This document shows, piece after piece, positions 26,301 through 36,044 of a stretch of DNA of 64,000 nucleotides. Made by a program: the position numbers and the translations under genes. The notes under the pieces were generated by a model, which saw only the letters and a list, made by a program, of their open reading frames with translations, was not told the origin of the DNA and did no database searches. The stretch is from assembly GCF_000308455.1 (NCBI RefSeq), contig NZ_BAFP01000003.1, forward strand, positions 88,053 through 152,052, in the 5' to 3' direction. Within the stretch, counting starts at the first letter, position 1. The number at the start of each line of letters is the position of its first letter. The stretch comes from Nocardia abscessus NBRC 100374 (GTDB taxonomy: Bacteria > Actinomycetota > Actinomycetes > Mycobacteriales > Mycobacteriaceae).

Positions 26301-28703
26301 AGCGTGTACTTCACCAACGCGGTGAAGCTCGCGGTGGACGCGGGCCACACCACGTTCCTGGAGTTGGCGCCGAATTCCGTTGCGCTGATGCAGGTCCTGG
26401 GCACCACCTTCGCCGCGGGCGTGCACGACGCGCAGCTCATCCCCACGCTCAAGCGCAAGGAGGACGAGTCCGCGGGTGTGATCGCCGCGCTCGCCCAGCT
26501 CTACGTGCACGGGCACAAGGTGGATCTGTTCTCGCTGCTCGGGCCGGGTGACTACGCCGACGTCCCGCGCACCACGTTCCTGCGCAAGGAGTACTGGCCG
26601 AAGGTCCAGCTGTCCACCGGCGGCAACGGACGGGTTCCCGGTGCGCACGTCGCGCTGCCGGACGGCAGGCACGTCTGGGAAGTGCAGGCGTCCTCGGTGA
26701 CCGATCTCGCCGGATTGGTGCGCGCCGCGGCGGCGCAGGTGCTCAGCGACGTCTCGCTGGGCGCGTCCGTTCCGCACGCGCCGATCCCGGGTGCGGGCAC
26801 GCTCACCACCACGCTCACCCCGCATCCGGGCGGCGCTTCGGTGCAGGTTCACGCCAAGGAGGGCAACGCCTTCCGGCTGGTGTTCGACGCCGTGCTGACC
26901 TCGAGTCAGCCCGCGCACCCCACGCCGGAGCCCGTCGCGGCCGAGCCGGTCCCGGCGATCGCCGCGCAGACGCAGAGCGACGCCGATATCGAGGTCGTGG
27001 AGACCTTCGGTGACCGCTGGGACCCGAACGGCACGCAGACCGTCGAGGAGCGGCTCGCGCTGATCGTCGCGGAATCCATGGGTTACGCGGTCGAGGATCT
27101 CCCGATGGAGATCCCGCTGATGGAACTCGGCTTGGACTCGCTGATGGCGATGCGCATCAAGAACCGGGTCGAGTACGAGTTCGACATCCCGCAGTTGCAG
27201 GTGCAGGCCGTGCGCGACGCGAGCCTGCACGAGGTCGGCAAGGTACTGCGCTACGCCATCGAGCACCGCGACGAGGTGCAGGCGATGGCCGATCAGCAGG
27301 CTGCCGACAAAGCGGCGGGCGGCGCGGGCGAGCTGGCCGTCGATTCCGACTTCATCGCCACGGCTCGTGCTGCCCTGGCCACCGGCGCCGACCCGGTTGC
27401 CGCGGTGGCGGGCGCCGGTACGGACGGGGAGGTCGACGCCGCACCGGAAAGTGCTGTAGCAGAGGCTGACTCGGCTCCCGCGGCAGCGGCTACCCCCGGT
27501 GCGAACAAGGCTGCCGAAGCTGACACTGCTCCCTCCGCGCCACCGGTCGCCCAGGCGGCACCGGTCGCGGCGGCTCCGGCCGCCGTCTTCGGCGGCGCGC
27601 AGCAGCCCGCCGACGAGGACGACGTCCCGCCGCGTGACGCCGCCGAGCGCCTGACCTTCGCCACCTGGGCGGTGGTCACCGGTAAGTCGGCCGGAGGCAT
27701 CTTCAACACGCTGCCGATTCTCGACGAGGACACCGCGGAGAAGCTGGCCGTGCGCCTGACCGAACGGGTCAAGGCCGAGGTCACCATCGACGACGTGCTC
27801 GATTGCGAGACCATCGAGCAGCTCGCCGACATCGTCCGCGAACTCCAGGACAGCGGTGCGGATGTGGACGGTTTCGTCCGTCCGTTGCGACCGCGCGCCG
27901 ACGGTTCGAACGCCGTGCCGGTGTTCGTGTTCCATCCGTCGGGTGGGAACACGCTGGTATACGAACCGCTGATGAAGCGGCTGCCCGCCGAGACGCCGAT
28001 GTACGGCTTCGAGCGGGTCGACGGGTCGATCGAGGAACGAGCGCGCCAGTACCTGCCCGAGCTGCGCAAGATCCAGGGTGACGGTCCGTTCGTGCTGTAC
28101 GGCTGGTCGCTGGGTGCGGTGCTGGCCATGCAGACCGCGCAGTTGCTTCGGGCCGAGGGCGCGGACGTGCGCGTGGTCGGCCTGATCGACCTGGCCATCC
28201 CGACCCAGGACGAGGACAACAGTCCCGAGGAGCGGGTGCGCCGGATCGAGCGCTATCAGGTGTTCGCCAAGAAGACCTATGGCGTCGACGGCGAACTGGA
28301 CCGCGAACAGCTGGAGACGCTGGCCGCGGCATCCGACGATGAGCAGTTCAAGATGATCAGTGATCTGATCAAGATCAGCGGCACGAAGATCCCCGGTGGC
28401 GTGCTCGAACACCAGCGCACCTCGTGGATCGAGAGCCGTCAGCTCGCCAAGACCCAACCGTCGCACTATGACGGCAATGTGGTGCTGTACCTCGCCGATC
28501 GCTATCACGACGGGATGATCGAGCTGGAGCCGCGCTTCGCCGACCGGTTGCCGAACGGCGGCTGGAGCGAGTACATCCCGAATTTGGAGGTCGTCCACAT
28601 CGCCGGCGACCACCTGCAGATCATCGACGAACCGCGGATCGGGAAGATCGGAGCCGACCTGACCGCGAAGCTCGCCGCGATCGAGGCGAAAGGGGCCAAG
28701 TGA
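23376..28703 (+). CDS. pks13: Mycolic acid condensing polyketide synthase Pks13
   Basis: Pks13 condenses the meromycolyl chain (from FadD32) with a carboxylated alpha chain (from the AccD4 complex) to give the mycolic beta-ketoester. The 1775-residue protein has the full domain series. These are an N-terminal ACP (S76 in FGLASRD), ketosynthase (C320 in VDTACSSTL, with EAHGTGT and [12 protein letters not shown]), acyltransferase (S811 in [10 protein letters not shown]), a second ACP (S1255 in LGLDSLMAM) and a thioesterase (S1578 in [10 protein letters not shown], with the His in [10 protein letters not shown]). Ala/Pro-rich linkers flank the second ACP. ATG 23376 is preferred to the adjacent TTG 23373. 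It overlaps accD4 by 4 bases. Confidence 0.96.
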   Translation: MADNEGTPTQTTDTPPVETVADAAAPAESAKGGGAQTDLSVAELREWLRRWVCEATGQPIEQITVDRPMEEFGLASRDAIALGGDIEELTGVMLNATIVYQHPTIAALAERIVNGEPDVPEESKDDAFYTAGYRPGEAHDIAIVGLSTRLPGAGDTPESTWDFLIGRGDGIRERPEGRWSEFTAEPQLAEAIEKANTKGGYLDQEVVKGFDAEFFAMSPVEVERVDPQQRLMMELTWEALEHARIPASDLKGEPVGVFIGSSGNDFMLLAALGLGGDRDPNVPVSAEAYAIMGSVTSIIPNRVSYFFDFRGPSVAVDTACSSTLVAVHEAVQALRGGEADLALAGGVNMLLAPMATLGFDANGGVAKDGHIKAFSSDADGMVRSEGGGLVVLKRLADAERDGDTIYAVIKGSAVNNDGRSNGLLAPNPDAQAEVLRRAYRDAGIAPSTVDYIEAHGTGTLIGDPIEADALGRVVGRGREADKPALLGSAKTNFGHLESGAGAASLAKVVMSLQHNVIPPNIGYAGPNPYIPWDQAHLKIVDEPTEFPRYSGKATIGVSGFGFGGTNAHLVVQEYVPAAAAENQAPFSELEAQLDEDALEDRDAESDALDAGAEAAAEAAAPVAEWTSERAEPLPQILPVSGYLPSRRRRAAAELADWLESEAGARTPLADVARSLAKRSHWRSRGVVLAKTHEEAVAGLRAIAAGKPGTGVFTADAPAAMGPMWVFAGFGAQHRKMGKQLYLENSIFAKAVDEVDELVQDEAGYSVRELFLDDSQDYNVGTSQVGIFTIQIGLAALLRAHGAEPEAVVGHSMGEVAGAYIAGGLPLEDAVRVICARSRLMGEGEQMISDDDVRNMALIEYSAEDVANLLPDYPDVEVAVYAAPTNTVIGGPQEQVAAIVARVEAEGKFARVLQTRGAGHTSQMDPLLGELAAELAGIEPTKLKAGLYSTVHKEEYFRPGSDPLHDEDYWVKNMRHSVYFTNAVKLAVDAGHTTFLELAPNSVALMQVLGTTFAAGVHDAQLIPTLKRKEDESAGVIAALAQLYVHGHKVDLFSLLGPGDYADVPRTTFLRKEYWPKVQLSTGGNGRVPGAHVALPDGRHVWEVQASSVTDLAGLVRAAAAQVLSDVSLGASVPHAPIPGAGTLTTTLTPHPGGASVQVHAKEGNAFRLVFDAVLTSSQPAHPTPEPVAAEPVPAIAAQTQSDADIEVVETFGDRWDPNGTQTVEERLALIVAESMGYAVEDLPMEIPLMELGLDSLMAMRIKNRVEYEFDIPQLQVQAVRDASLHEVGKVLRYAIEHRDEVQAMADQQAADKAAGGAGELAVDSDFIATARAALATGADPVAAVAGAGTDGEVDAAPESAVAEADSAPAAAATPGANKAAEADTAPSAPPVAQAAPVAAAPAAVFGGAQQPADEDDVPPRDAAERLTFATWAVVTGKSAGGIFNTLPILDEDTAEKLAVRLTERVKAEVTIDDVLDCETIEQLADIVRELQDSGADVDGFVRPLRPRADGSNAVPVFVFHPSGGNTLVYEPLMKRLPAETPMYGFERVDGSIEERARQYLPELRKIQGDGPFVLYGWSLGAVLAMQTAQLLRAEGADVRVVGLIDLAIPTQDEDNSPEERVRRIERYQVFAKKTYGVDGELDREQLETLAAASDDEQFKMISDLIKISGTKIPGGVLEHQRTSWIESRQLAKTQPSHYDGNVVLYLADRYHDGMIELEPRFADRLPNGGWSEYIPNLEVVHIAGDHLQIIDEPRIGKIGADLTAKLAAIEAKGAK

Positions 28704-30244
28704 GCACTACTGCCGAAAAACTCGCCGACCTGCGCAAGCGACTGGAACTAGCGCAGGAACCGGCGGGTGAAGCGGGGGTGACCAAGCGGGCGAAGAAAGG
28801 TATCCCCAGCGCCCGCGACCGGATCAACATGCTGCTCGATCCGGGCACCTTCGTGGAAATCGGTGCGCTGGTGCGCAAACCGGGTGATCCCGCCGCGCTC
28901 TACGGCGACGGCGTCGTCACCGGGCACGGCTTGGTCGAAGGCAGGCCCGTGGCGGTGTTCTCGCACGACCAGACCGTCTACGGCGGTTCGGTCGGCGAGA
29001 TGTTCGGCCGCAAGGTGGCCGGGATCCTGGAATACGCGGCCAAGGTCGGGTGCCCGGTGGTCGGCATCAACGACTCCGGCGGCGCGCGCGTGCAGGAGGC
29101 GGTGACCTCGCTGGCCTGGTACGCCGAGCTCGGGCGGCGGCAGGAGCCGCTGTCGGGCCTCGTTCCGCAGATCTCGATGATCCTCGGCAAGTGCGCGGGC
29201 GGCGCCGTCTACGCCCCGATCAACACCGACGTGGTGGTGGCGACCGAAGAGGCGTACATGTTCGTCACCGGCCCCAAGGTGATCCGTGAGGTCACCGGCG
29301 AGGACGTGAGCCTCGAGGAACTCGGCGGCGCGCGCAGCCAGGCCGAATACGGCAACATCCACCACGTTTCCAAGGACGAGACGTCCGCGTTCGAGTGGGT
29401 GCGCGAGTACCTGGGCTACCTGCCGACCAGCTGCCAGGAACTGGCGCCGATCGTGAACCCCGGCCTGGAGCCGGAGACCACCGACAGCGACCTGGAGCTG
29501 AATTCGATCGTCCCGGACTCCGACAACTCCGGGTACGACATGCACGAGATCCTGCTGCGCATCTTCGACGACGGCGCCTTCCACGAGGTGGGCGCGGCGG
29601 CGGGCCGCAACGTCATCACCGGATTCGCCCGCGTCGACGGGCGCAGCGTCGGTGTGGTCGCCAACCAGCCGATGGTGTACGCGGGTGCGCTGGACGCCCG
29701 GGCTTCGGACAAGGCCGCGCATTTCGTGCGCCTGTGCGACGCGTTCGAGATCCCGCTGGTGTTCGTCGTCGACACGCCCGGGTTCCTGCCCGGTGTGGAA
29801 CAGGAGAAGATCGGCGTCATCAAGCGTGGTGGCCGCTTCCTGTTCTCCTACGTCGAGGCGACGGTGCCGAAGGTCACCGTGGTGATCCGGAAGTCCTACG
29901 GCGGCGGTTACGCCGTGATGGGCTCCAAACAGCTGGGCGCGGACGTGAACCTGGCCTGGCCCACGGCGCGGATCGCGGTCATGGGCGCGGAGAGCGCGGT
30001 CAGCCTGATCGGGGCCAAACAGATCGATGCCGCGCCGGAGGACCAGCGCGCCGGGATCCGCCAGCAGATGATCGACTTCTACAACGCCACCGTGGCGACG
30101 CCGTGGGTGGCCGCCGAGCGCGGATACATCGACGCGGTGATCGAGCCGTCGAAGACCCGGCTCGAACTTCGCCGCGCGCTACAGCTGTTGCGGGACAAGT
30201 CACTTGCCCGCAACCCGCGCAAGCACCACCTGCTGCCGCTGTAG
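28700..30244 (+). CDS. accD4: Acyl-CoA carboxylase beta subunit AccD4
   Basis: AccD4 is the carboxyltransferase subunit that carboxylates the C24-C26 acyl-CoA used as extender by Pks13; it works with AccA3 (and AccD5/AccE5), encoded elsewhere. The 514-residue length is normal. Typical motifs are [46 protein letters not shown] and [18 protein letters not shown], covering the N- and C-terminal crotonase-like halves. The GTG start overlaps the pks13 stop. It is the last gene of the fadD32 group. The downstream 69-bp gap to the convergent ppiB-like gene has only a weak, imperfect hairpin. Confidence 0.95.
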   Translation: MSTTAEKLADLRKRLELAQEPAGEAGVTKRAKKGIPSARDRINMLLDPGTFVEIGALVRKPGDPAALYGDGVVTGHGLVEGRPVAVFSHDQTVYGGSVGEMFGRKVAGILEYAAKVGCPVVGINDSGGARVQEAVTSLAWYAELGRRQEPLSGLVPQISMILGKCAGGAVYAPINTDVVVATEEAYMFVTGPKVIREVTGEDVSLEELGGARSQAEYGNIHHVSKDETSAFEWVREYLGYLPTSCQELAPIVNPGLEPETTDSDLELNSIVPDSDNSGYDMHEILLRIFDDGAFHEVGAAAGRNVITGFARVDGRSVGVVANQPMVYAGALDARASDKAAHFVRLCDAFEIPLVFVVDTPGFLPGVEQEKIGVIKRGGRFLFSYVEATVPKVTVVIRKSYGGGYAVMGSKQLGADVNLAWPTARIAVMGAESAVSLIGAKQIDAAPEDQRAGIRQQMIDFYNATVATPWVAAERGYIDAVIEPSKTRLELRRALQLLRDKSLARNPRKHHLLPL

Positions 30245-30313
30245 CCGCCACCGGAACACGATCGGGCCGCACCCGTTGGGGCGCGGCGCGATTCGCGTCG
30301 TCGGTACGAAAGA

Positions 30314-30811
30314 TCAGCTGACGGTGGCGGATTCGATGACGACATCGTCGACCGGCACGTCCTGGTGCATACCCGCCGAGGAGGTTTTGACGCCCTCGAT
30401 CTTGTCGACCACGTCGGTGCCTTCGGTCACCGCGCCGAACACGGTGTAGCCCCAGCCCGCCGCGGTGGGTGCGGAGTGGTTGAGGAAATCGTTGTCGGAG
30501 ACGTTGATGAAGAACTGCGCGGTGGCCGAGTGCGGGTCGTTGGTGCGGGCCATCGCGACGGTGTATTTGGCGTTCTTCAGACCGTTGTCGGCTTCGTTCT
30601 GGATCGGGGCGTTGGTGCCCTTCTGGCGCATGCCGGGCTCGAACCCGCCGCCCTGGATCATGAAGCCGGGAATGACGCGGTGGAAGATCGTGCCGTTGTA
30701 GTGGCCCGCGTTCACGTAGTCCACGAAATTGCGCACCGTGTTCGGAGCTTTCTGATCATCCAGTTCGAGGACGATCGGTCCCTTGTTCGTCTTGAGATTC
30801 ACCTTGGTCAT
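30314..30811 (-). CDS. ppiB: Cyclophilin-type peptidyl-prolyl isomerase (PpiB type)
   Basis: This 165-residue cytosolic cyclophilin catalyses cis-trans isomerisation of X-Pro bonds. The core motifs are [37 protein letters not shown] and [10 protein letters not shown]. The sequence follows the E. coli PpiB pattern almost block for block, including [21 protein letters not shown] and GMHQDVP, more than the usual actinobacterial PpiA. ATG 30811 follows GGAAAGGTGGG on the minus strand; an in-frame extension to 31006 overlaps the emb promoter and is not supported. It is inserted between accD4 and emb, convergent to accD4. Confidence 0.92.
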   Translation of the reverse strand: MTKVNLKTNKGPIVLELDDQKAPNTVRNFVDYVNAGHYNGTIFHRVIPGFMIQGGGFEPGMRQKGTNAPIQNEADNGLKNAKYTVAMARTNDPHSATAQFFINVSDNDFLNHSAPTAAGWGYTVFGAVTEGTDVVDKIEGVKTSSAGMHQDVPVDDVVIESATVS

Positions 30812-31008
30812 ACGCCCCACCTTTCCATTGTGGTCGTCATCGGTCAGCACTACGGGGTCTGTTGGCCGCCCACAGCGGCTTCCGGGCGACAATTTCCGGC
30901 CCGTTGGCACAACATTCTGGCAGTCCGCTCCGAACATACTGAGGACCCGGGATTTCTCCCGGCCACGCGCCGCCCGCGCGGACAGACGGGCAGATAGCAT
31001 TGCCAACC

Positions 31009-34000
31009 GTGCCCGACGCCGCTACCGCTGTTCTGACGAAACCCCCCGCCGCCCCGGTGGTGACCCGGAACGATTTCCGCACCGCCCGGCTCATCGCACT
31101 GGTCGCCGGGTTGCTCGGCGCGCTGTTCGCACTGGCGACGCCGTTCTTGCCCGTCACGCAGACCACGGCGGTGCTGAACTGGCCGCAGGGTGGGACGCTC
31201 GGCAACGTTCAGGCGCCGCTGATGTCGCAGGTCCCGATCGACCTGAAGGCGACGATCCCGTGCGAGACGATCGCCCAGCTGCCCGAGCGGGGCGGCATGC
31301 TGCTGGCTACCGCGCCGCCGCAGGGCGACCGGGCCGCGCTGGAGGCCCTGTTCGTGCGGGTCTCGGAGACCTCGGTGGACGTGATCGACCGCAACGCGGT
31401 CGTGGTGTCCGCCGACCGCAGCCGCATGGGCGAGTGCACGTCGCTGAGCATCAGCTCGGACAGCGAACGCACCTACGGCGTGTTCAACGGGCTCACCAAG
31501 CAGGTGGAGCGGCCGGTCGAGGGTGCGGCGCCCGGGGCGAGCGAGATGGTCACCGTACCGGTGGAGGGGCAGCTGAGCGGCGATCTGCGGCCCCAGGTGG
31601 TCGGAGTGTTCTCCGATCTGAAGGGCGCGGCGCCCGCCGGACTGGCGTTCGACATGACGGTCGACACCCGGTTCTCCTCGAGCCCGACCGCGATCAAGCT
31701 GATCGCGATGATCGCGGCCGTGCTGTGCACCTTGATCGCGCTGGCGGCGCTGGCCCGTCTGGACAGCAGTGACGCGCGCGGACACCGCCGGTTCCTTCCG
31801 GCGAACTGGCTGAAGCCGACCTGGGCGGACGGCGCGGTGGTCGGCACGCTGCTGCTGTGGCACTTCGCGGGCGCGAACACCTCCGATGACGGCTACATCC
31901 TCAGCATGGTGCGGGTGGCACCGCACGCGGGCTACATGGCCAACTACTTCCGCTGGTACGGCGTGCCGGAGGCGCCGTTCGGCTGGTACTACTACGTGAT
32001 CGAGGTCTTCGCGGAAATCTCGACGGCCAGCCCCTGGGTGCGGTTGCCCGCGCTGGCCTGCGCGATCCTCTGCTGGCTGGTGATCAGCCGGGAGGTCGTG
32101 CCCCGCCTCGGCCGCGGCGTGCGCACCAGCAAGGTGGCGCTGTGGACCGGCGGACTGGTGTTCCTGGCGTTCTGGCTGCCGTTCGACAACGGTCTGCGCT
32201 CGGAGCCGATCGTCGCGCTCGGCGCCCTGCTGACCTGGGTATCGATCGAACGGGCCATCGCGACCGGTCGCCTGCTGCCCGCCGCGGTGGCCATCCTGGT
32301 GGCGGCGTTCACCCTGGCGGCCGCGCCGACGGGCCTGATGTGCGTGGCGGCGCTGCTGGCCGGCATCCGTCCACTGGTGCGCATCGTGGTGCGCAAGCAT
32401 CGGCGGTTCGCGGCGCTGGGCGCCGGGCGGTGGGGCTCGACGCTGCCGCTGCTCGCCCCGATCGCCGCGGCCGGTGTGCTCGTGCTGACGGTGGTCTACA
32501 GCGACCAGACCTTCGCGGGCATCCAGGAGGCCAACCGGGTGCGTCAGGTGACCGGGCCGAACCTGGCCTGGTACGAGGACTACCTGCGCTATTACTACCT
32601 GTTCGTGGAGACGGTCGACGGCTCGCTGTCGCGCCGTTTCGCCTTCCTGGTGATGCTGCTGTGCCTGTTCACCACCATGCTGGTGCTGCTGCGGCGCAGG
32701 CAGGTCCCCGGCATCGCGAGCGGGCCGACCTGGCGGCTGATGGGCGTGGTCTTCGGGACGATCTTCTTCATGATGTTCAACCCGACCAAGTGGACCCACC
32801 ACTTCGGCGCCTACGCGGGCATCGCGGGCTCGCTGGCGGCGGTCACCGCGGTCGCGGTCTCGGCGAGCGCACTGCGGGCCCGCAAGAACCGGGCGATCTT
32901 CCTGGCCGGGTTGCTGTTCGTGCTGGCGGTGGCGTTCTCCGGGATCAACGGCTACTGGTACGTGTCCAGTTTCGGCGTGCCGTGGTTCGACAAGCGGATC
33001 TCGCTGCACGGCTACCAGTCGAACACCGTCATGCTCGCGCTGTTCGGCCTGGCGCTTGCACTGGTCGGCTGGTACGCGCTGCGCGAGGACTACACCAGGC
33101 CGCAGCCGTCCGCGAAGACGGCGCGCGGCAGACGGATCCGCCGGTTCGCCGCGATCCCGCTGACCGTGGTCGCCGCGCTGATGGTCGCGCTCGAGGTGCT
33201 CTCACTGGTCAAAGGCGCGGCCTCGCAGTACCCGGCCTATTCGCTGGCCCGGTCGAACATCGATGCGCTCGGCGGCAGCACCTGCGGCCTGGCCAACGAC
33301 GTGCTGGTGGAGCCGGACCCGAACGGCGGCAGGCTGGAGCCGATCATCGATCCGGTCCGTCCGGTGACCGATCCGCTGGCGGGCGTCGATTCGGTCGGAT
33401 TCGACCCGAACGGCGTGCCCGACGATCTGTCCGCCGACAGCGTCGAGGTGAAGCCGGGCACCGGCAACACCTCCACCCAGTCGGTGGGCGCTGCGTTCGC
33501 GGAGGGGGAGAGCGCGGGCACCGGCGGTGGTCAGGGCGCACTCGGCGTCAACGGCTCCACGGTCGCCCTGCCGTTCGGCCTCGACCCGGCGACCACGCCG
33601 ATTCTCGGCAGCTACCAGAACGGTATGCAGCAGCCCGCGAACGTCACCTCGAGCTGGTACCAGCTGCCCGCCCGTTCGGACGACAAGCCGCTGGTGGTGA
33701 TCTCGGCCGCCGGTCGCATCCTCTCCTTCGACGACACCGGCGCGATGAAGTACGGCCAGTCGCTCACCGTGGACTACGGCAAGCACCTGCCCGACGGCAC
33801 CGTGCAGAAGCTCGGCACCTACCTGCCGCGCGACATCGGCCCCTTCCCGTCCTGGCGCAACCTGCGGGTGCCGCTGGACGAGATCGCCCCGGACGCCGAC
33901 GCGGTGCGCATCGTCGCCAACGACCCGATCCTGATCGGGGACCAGTGGCTGGCGTTCACCCCGCCGCGGATGCCGAAGTTGCAGACGCTCAACAGTCTGC

Positions 34001-34365
34001 TCGGCTCCCAGCAGCCGATCCTGCTGGACTGGGCGGTGGGCCTGCAGTTCCCGTGCCAGCGGCCGTTCGACCACGAGAACGGCGTGGCCGAGGTGCCCGG
34101 CTACCGCATCCTGCCGGACCGTCCGCTGGCGATCAGCTCGACGAACACCTGGCAGGCCGAGGAATTCGGTGGCCCGCTCGGCTTCGCGCAGATGCTGGCC
34201 AAGTCGACCACGGTGCCCACCTACCTGAAGCACGACTGGGCGCGCGACTGGGGCTCGCTGGAGCGCTACGACCAGTACGACCGCAACGCGGTCCCGGCGA
34301 AGCTGGACACCGGCACCGCAACGCGCTCCGGCTTCTGGTCCCCGGGCAACCTGCGGGTGTTCTGA
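31009..34365 (+). CDS. Arabinosyltransferase (Emb family), + strand copy
   Basis: Emb proteins are large GT-C enzymes that extend arabinan from decaprenyl-phosphoarabinose outside the membrane; they are the ethambutol targets. The 1118-residue protein has an N-terminal helix, a periplasmic domain (~30-215), a multi-helix core, and a C-terminal carbohydrate-binding region ([37 protein letters not shown]). The catalytic Asp pair is D293-D294 in NTSDDGYIL, and M300 sits where EmbB Met306 lies. The GTG at 31009 is preferred because TAGCAT (30995-31000) fits a -10 box for a leaderless mRNA. Which of EmbA/B/C it represents cannot be settled by eye. It runs opposite to the other emb gene here. Confidence 0.9.
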   Translation: MPDAATAVLTKPPAAPVVTRNDFRTARLIALVAGLLGALFALATPFLPVTQTTAVLNWPQGGTLGNVQAPLMSQVPIDLKATIPCETIAQLPERGGMLLATAPPQGDRAALEALFVRVSETSVDVIDRNAVVVSADRSRMGECTSLSISSDSERTYGVFNGLTKQVERPVEGAAPGASEMVTVPVEGQLSGDLRPQVVGVFSDLKGAAPAGLAFDMTVDTRFSSSPTAIKLIAMIAAVLCTLIALAALARLDSSDARGHRRFLPANWLKPTWADGAVVGTLLLWHFAGANTSDDGYILSMVRVAPHAGYMANYFRWYGVPEAPFGWYYYVIEVFAEISTASPWVRLPALACAILCWLVISREVVPRLGRGVRTSKVALWTGGLVFLAFWLPFDNGLRSEPIVALGALLTWVSIERAIATGRLLPAAVAILVAAFTLAAAPTGLMCVAALLAGIRPLVRIVVRKHRRFAALGAGRWGSTLPLLAPIAAAGVLVLTVVYSDQTFAGIQEANRVRQVTGPNLAWYEDYLRYYYLFVETVDGSLSRRFAFLVMLLCLFTTMLVLLRRRQVPGIASGPTWRLMGVVFGTIFFMMFNPTKWTHHFGAYAGIAGSLAAVTAVAVSASALRARKNRAIFLAGLLFVLAVAFSGINGYWYVSSFGVPWFDKRISLHGYQSNTVMLALFGLALALVGWYALREDYTRPQPSAKTARGRRIRRFAAIPLTVVAALMVALEVLSLVKGAASQYPAYSLARSNIDALGGSTCGLANDVLVEPDPNGGRLEPIIDPVRPVTDPLAGVDSVGFDPNGVPDDLSADSVEVKPGTGNTSTQSVGAAFAEGESAGTGGGQGALGVNGSTVALPFGLDPATTPILGSYQNGMQQPANVTSSWYQLPARSDDKPLVVISAAGRILSFDDTGAMKYGQSLTVDYGKHLPDGTVQKLGTYLPRDIGPFPSWRNLRVPLDEIAPDADAVRIVANDPILIGDQWLAFTPPRMPKLQTLNSLLGSQQPILLDWAVGLQFPCQRPFDHENGVAEVPGYRILPDRPLAISSTNTWQAEEFGGPLGFAQMLAKSTTVPTYLKHDWARDWGSLERYDQYDRNAVPAKLDTGTATRSGFWSPGNLRVF

Positions 34366-34386
34366 TCGGTTCCGCCCGAACACGGT

Positions 34387-34418
34387 GCCGTCGCGTAGGA
34401 GAAGACCTGCGCGACGGC
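34387..34418 (+). terminator. Terminator after the + strand emb gene
   Basis: GCCGTCGCG (34387-34395) and CGCGACGGC (34410-34418) form a 9-bp stem with a 14-base loop, 22 bases after the stop. Confidence 0.55.
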
Positions 34419-34471
34419 CCTGCGGATCTCTCGTCGCGCAGCCCCTATCCGTCGCATCACACGATGCGTTC

Positions 34472-34493
34472 TATACACACATGAGTGTGTATA
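34472..34493. promoter_or_regulatory. VapBC operator and promoter
   Basis: TATACACAC (34472-34480) and GTGTGTATA (34485-34493) form a perfect dyad with an ATGA centre. The right arm overlaps a -10-like TATATT (34490-34495) that ends 6 bases before the antitoxin ATG, which implies a leaderless transcript repressed by the antitoxin (complex). Confidence 0.7.
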
Positions 34494-34501
34494 TTTGTCG
34501 T

Positions 34502-34720
34502 ATGACCAGGCTCAACGTTTACGTCCCCGATGAGTTGGCTGAGCGCGCCCGTGAGCGGGGGCTCAACGTGTCTGCGCTGACCCAGGCCGCGATTCTCGCG
34601 GCACTCGAAAAGAGCGCGACGTCGGCTTGGCTGGCTGAGTTCGACGACGACCGCCCCGAGGTCTCGCACGAGGCCGTTCTTGCCGCCATCGATTCGGCGC
34701 GGGATGAGTTCGGCCGGTGA
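34502..34720 (+). CDS. vapB: VapB-type ribbon-helix-helix antitoxin
   Basis: This 72-residue protein starts TRLNVYVPDELAERARERGL, a ribbon-helix-helix DNA-binding domain (residues ~1-45). A C-terminal tail (WLAEFDDDRPEVSHEAVLAA) should wrap and inhibit the toxin. ATG 34502 is chosen because the RHH starts there and the promoter dyad ends 8 bases upstream. It overlaps the toxin gene by 4 bases (GTGA). The RHH dimer probably binds the dyad at 34472-34493 and represses the pair. The module is inserted within the emb region. Confidence 0.85.
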   Translation: MTRLNVYVPDELAERARERGLNVSALTQAAILAALEKSATSAWLAEFDDDRPEVSHEAVLAAIDSARDEFGR

Positions 34721-35133
34721 CCGATTCCGAACAGATCGTTCTGGATGCCAGCGCGATGGTCGACATCCTTGTGCGCAATGACCGCACGGCCGCTGTGATC
34801 ACGAGAATCACGACGACAGTCATGCATGTCCCGGCACACTTCGACGCCGAAGTCCTGTCCGCACTCGGGCGACTGAACCGAGCGGGCGACTTGACCGATG
34901 ACGACGTCGAGACCGCACTGAGCCGCCTCGCCCGCGCACCACTGACCCGGCATCCGCTTCTGAACCTGACCAAAGGTGCTTGGGCTCGGCGCGCTGCGAT
35001 CAGGCTGACCGATGCGCTCTATGTCGAGCTCGCCGAACAACTGGACATGCCGCTGATCACCACGGACGGACGCCTCGCTCGAGCATCCTCGCGTGCCGAA
35101 GGAATCCGCGCCGCGGCGGAACTCCGCGAATAG
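34717..35133 (+). CDS. vapC: VapC-type PIN-domain toxin
   Basis: This 138-residue PIN-domain ribonuclease is the toxin partner of the preceding antitoxin. The acidic metal-binding residues are present: D10 (IVLDASAMV), E45 (FDAEVLSAL), D99 (RLTDALYVELAE) and D117 (LITTDGRLA). VapC toxins typically cleave tRNA or rRNA; the target here is unknown. The GTG start overlaps vapB, so translation is coupled. All catalytic residues are intact, and the toxin is likely functional. Confidence 0.87.
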   Translation: MTDSEQIVLDASAMVDILVRNDRTAAVITRITTTVMHVPAHFDAEVLSALGRLNRAGDLTDDDVETALSRLARAPLTRHPLLNLTKGAWARRAAIRLTDALYVELAEQLDMPLITTDGRLARASSRAEGIRAAAELRE

Positions 35134-35230
35134 CCGCAGCGCGGGACCCCCGGCGGTGAGTTTGTCACGCAGCCGGGCGACGGAATCGTGCAGATCGAGC
35201 GGTACCGGCTTTCCGAAGGGCCTGCACATA

Positions 35231-35271
35231 CAGGGCCGCCGCGCAGGTAGGAATCCTGCGCGGCGGCCCTG
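35231..35271 (+). terminator. Perfect 17-bp hairpin after vapC
   Basis: The arms CAGGGCCGCCGCGCAGG (35231-35247) and its exact complement (35255-35271) surround a 7-base loop. It lies ~100 bases after vapC and ~30 bases beyond the stop of the small minus-strand ORF, so it may serve both directions. Confidence 0.75.
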
Positions 35272-35300
35272 CCGTTCGTTTACCGGTGCGGAACCGGGGC

Positions 35301-35459
35301 TCAGACCTTCAACCGAAGACCGAGCTCGCGCCGGAGCACCTCTTGCGAAGGGAGGCGGCCGAGCACGCGCAGCACCGCAGGCCGCAGCTCCCGTTGTTCC
35401 TCTTCGCTGAGCAGTCCGACAAGATCGCGCAGATCCATTTCATCGAATGCCGTTGTCAT
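35301..35459 (-). CDS. Small acidic/basic hypothetical protein
   Basis: This 52-residue ORF (MTTAFDEMDLRDLVGLLSEE, then EQRELRPAVLRVLGRL) is predicted to be mostly helical. It has no recognised family and a poor ribosome site. It lies between the hairpin at 35231-35271 and the HxlR gene on the same strand. It could be a genuine small protein, or the C-terminal remnant of a deleted gene. Confidence 0.35.
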   Translation of the reverse strand: MTTAFDEMDLRDLVGLLSEEEQRELRPAVLRVLGRLPSQEVLRRELGLRLKV

Positions 35460-35545
35460 GGAAATCAGATTAAGGCCAGGAGCCCGATTCGTCCTGCGAT
35501 GCTTCGCCACAGGTGGGAGCATATTTTTCAGACCGGACAACCGGT

Positions 35546-35947
35546 TTACTGCCCGGTGCTGTCGTAGCGCTCCCGCGCGGCGATCACATCGTCCATGCGC
35601 GTCTCCGCCCAGGCTTTGACGGCGCTCATGACCGGTTGCAGGCTGTGCCCGAGCGGAGTGAGTTCGTAGTCGACTCGGACCGGCACTTCCGCGGTGATCC
35701 GCCGCTCCACCAAGCCGTCGCGTTCCAGGCCGCGCAGCGTCTGGGTGAGCATCTTGGGGCTCACGCCCGCGATGACCCGATTCAGCTCGGCGTAGCGCAG
35801 TGGGCCGTCGGCGAGCGCGGCCAGCACGAGGCTCACCCACTTGTCGCTGATCCGGTCCAGCAGCTGTCGCGTCGGGCACTCGGCGATATATGCGTCGTAC
35901 CGCTGTTTGGCCAGGTCGCGGCGCTGCGCCGCGGTTGTTGTCGCCAT
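35546..35947 (-). CDS. HxlR-family regulator
   Basis: This 133-residue winged-helix regulator of the HxlR/DUF24 family carries CPTRQLLDRISDKWVSLVLA, with the conserved N-terminal cysteine (C24), followed by RYAELNRVIAGVSPKMLTQT and LERDGLVERRITAEVPVRVDY. In characterised relatives (YodB, QorR, HypR) this cysteine senses quinones, aldehydes or disulphide stress. It is divergent from a quinone-oxidoreductase-type gene at 36045, with an inverted repeat between them, so it probably represses that gene and responds to electrophiles. Confidence 0.88.
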   Translation of the reverse strand: MATTTAAQRRDLAKQRYDAYIAECPTRQLLDRISDKWVSLVLAALADGPLRYAELNRVIAGVSPKMLTQTLRGLERDGLVERRITAEVPVRVDYELTPLGHSLQPVMSAVKAWAETRMDDVIAARERYDSTGQ

Positions 35948-35989
35948 CGGAGTACCTCGCTACCTCTAACGCACTTTCGGGTAACTACT

Positions 35990-36021
35990 ACCCAACGGAT
36001 AGTACTACTTCTAGGTTGGGT
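35990..36021. promoter_or_regulatory. HxlR operator candidate
   Basis: ACCCAAC (35990-35996) and GTTGGGT (36015-36021) are 7-bp arms around an 18-bp centre containing the palindrome AGTACT (36001-36006). The site lies between the divergent HxlR and oxidoreductase genes, and AGTACT-centred dyads are common in DUF24 regulators. Confidence 0.5.
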
Positions 36022-36044
36022 GATGTCCTAGAGGAAGGAATGTC

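Noticed and set aside
23490..28613. Two very long minus-strand ORFs opposite pks13
   Set aside because: They mirror the pks13 codon pattern and carry no motifs. All Pks13 catalytic motifs are intact on the + strand.
30812..31006. N-terminal extension of the cyclophilin gene
   Set aside because: The extra 65 residues are unlike the family, would overlap the emb promoter, and a good ribosome site exists at the shorter start.
35134..35229. Minus-strand segment reading GKPVPLDLHDSVARLRDKL
   Set aside because: It looks coding-like and might be a gene remnant, but it is only ~30 residues, runs into the antisense of vapC, and no family could be assigned.
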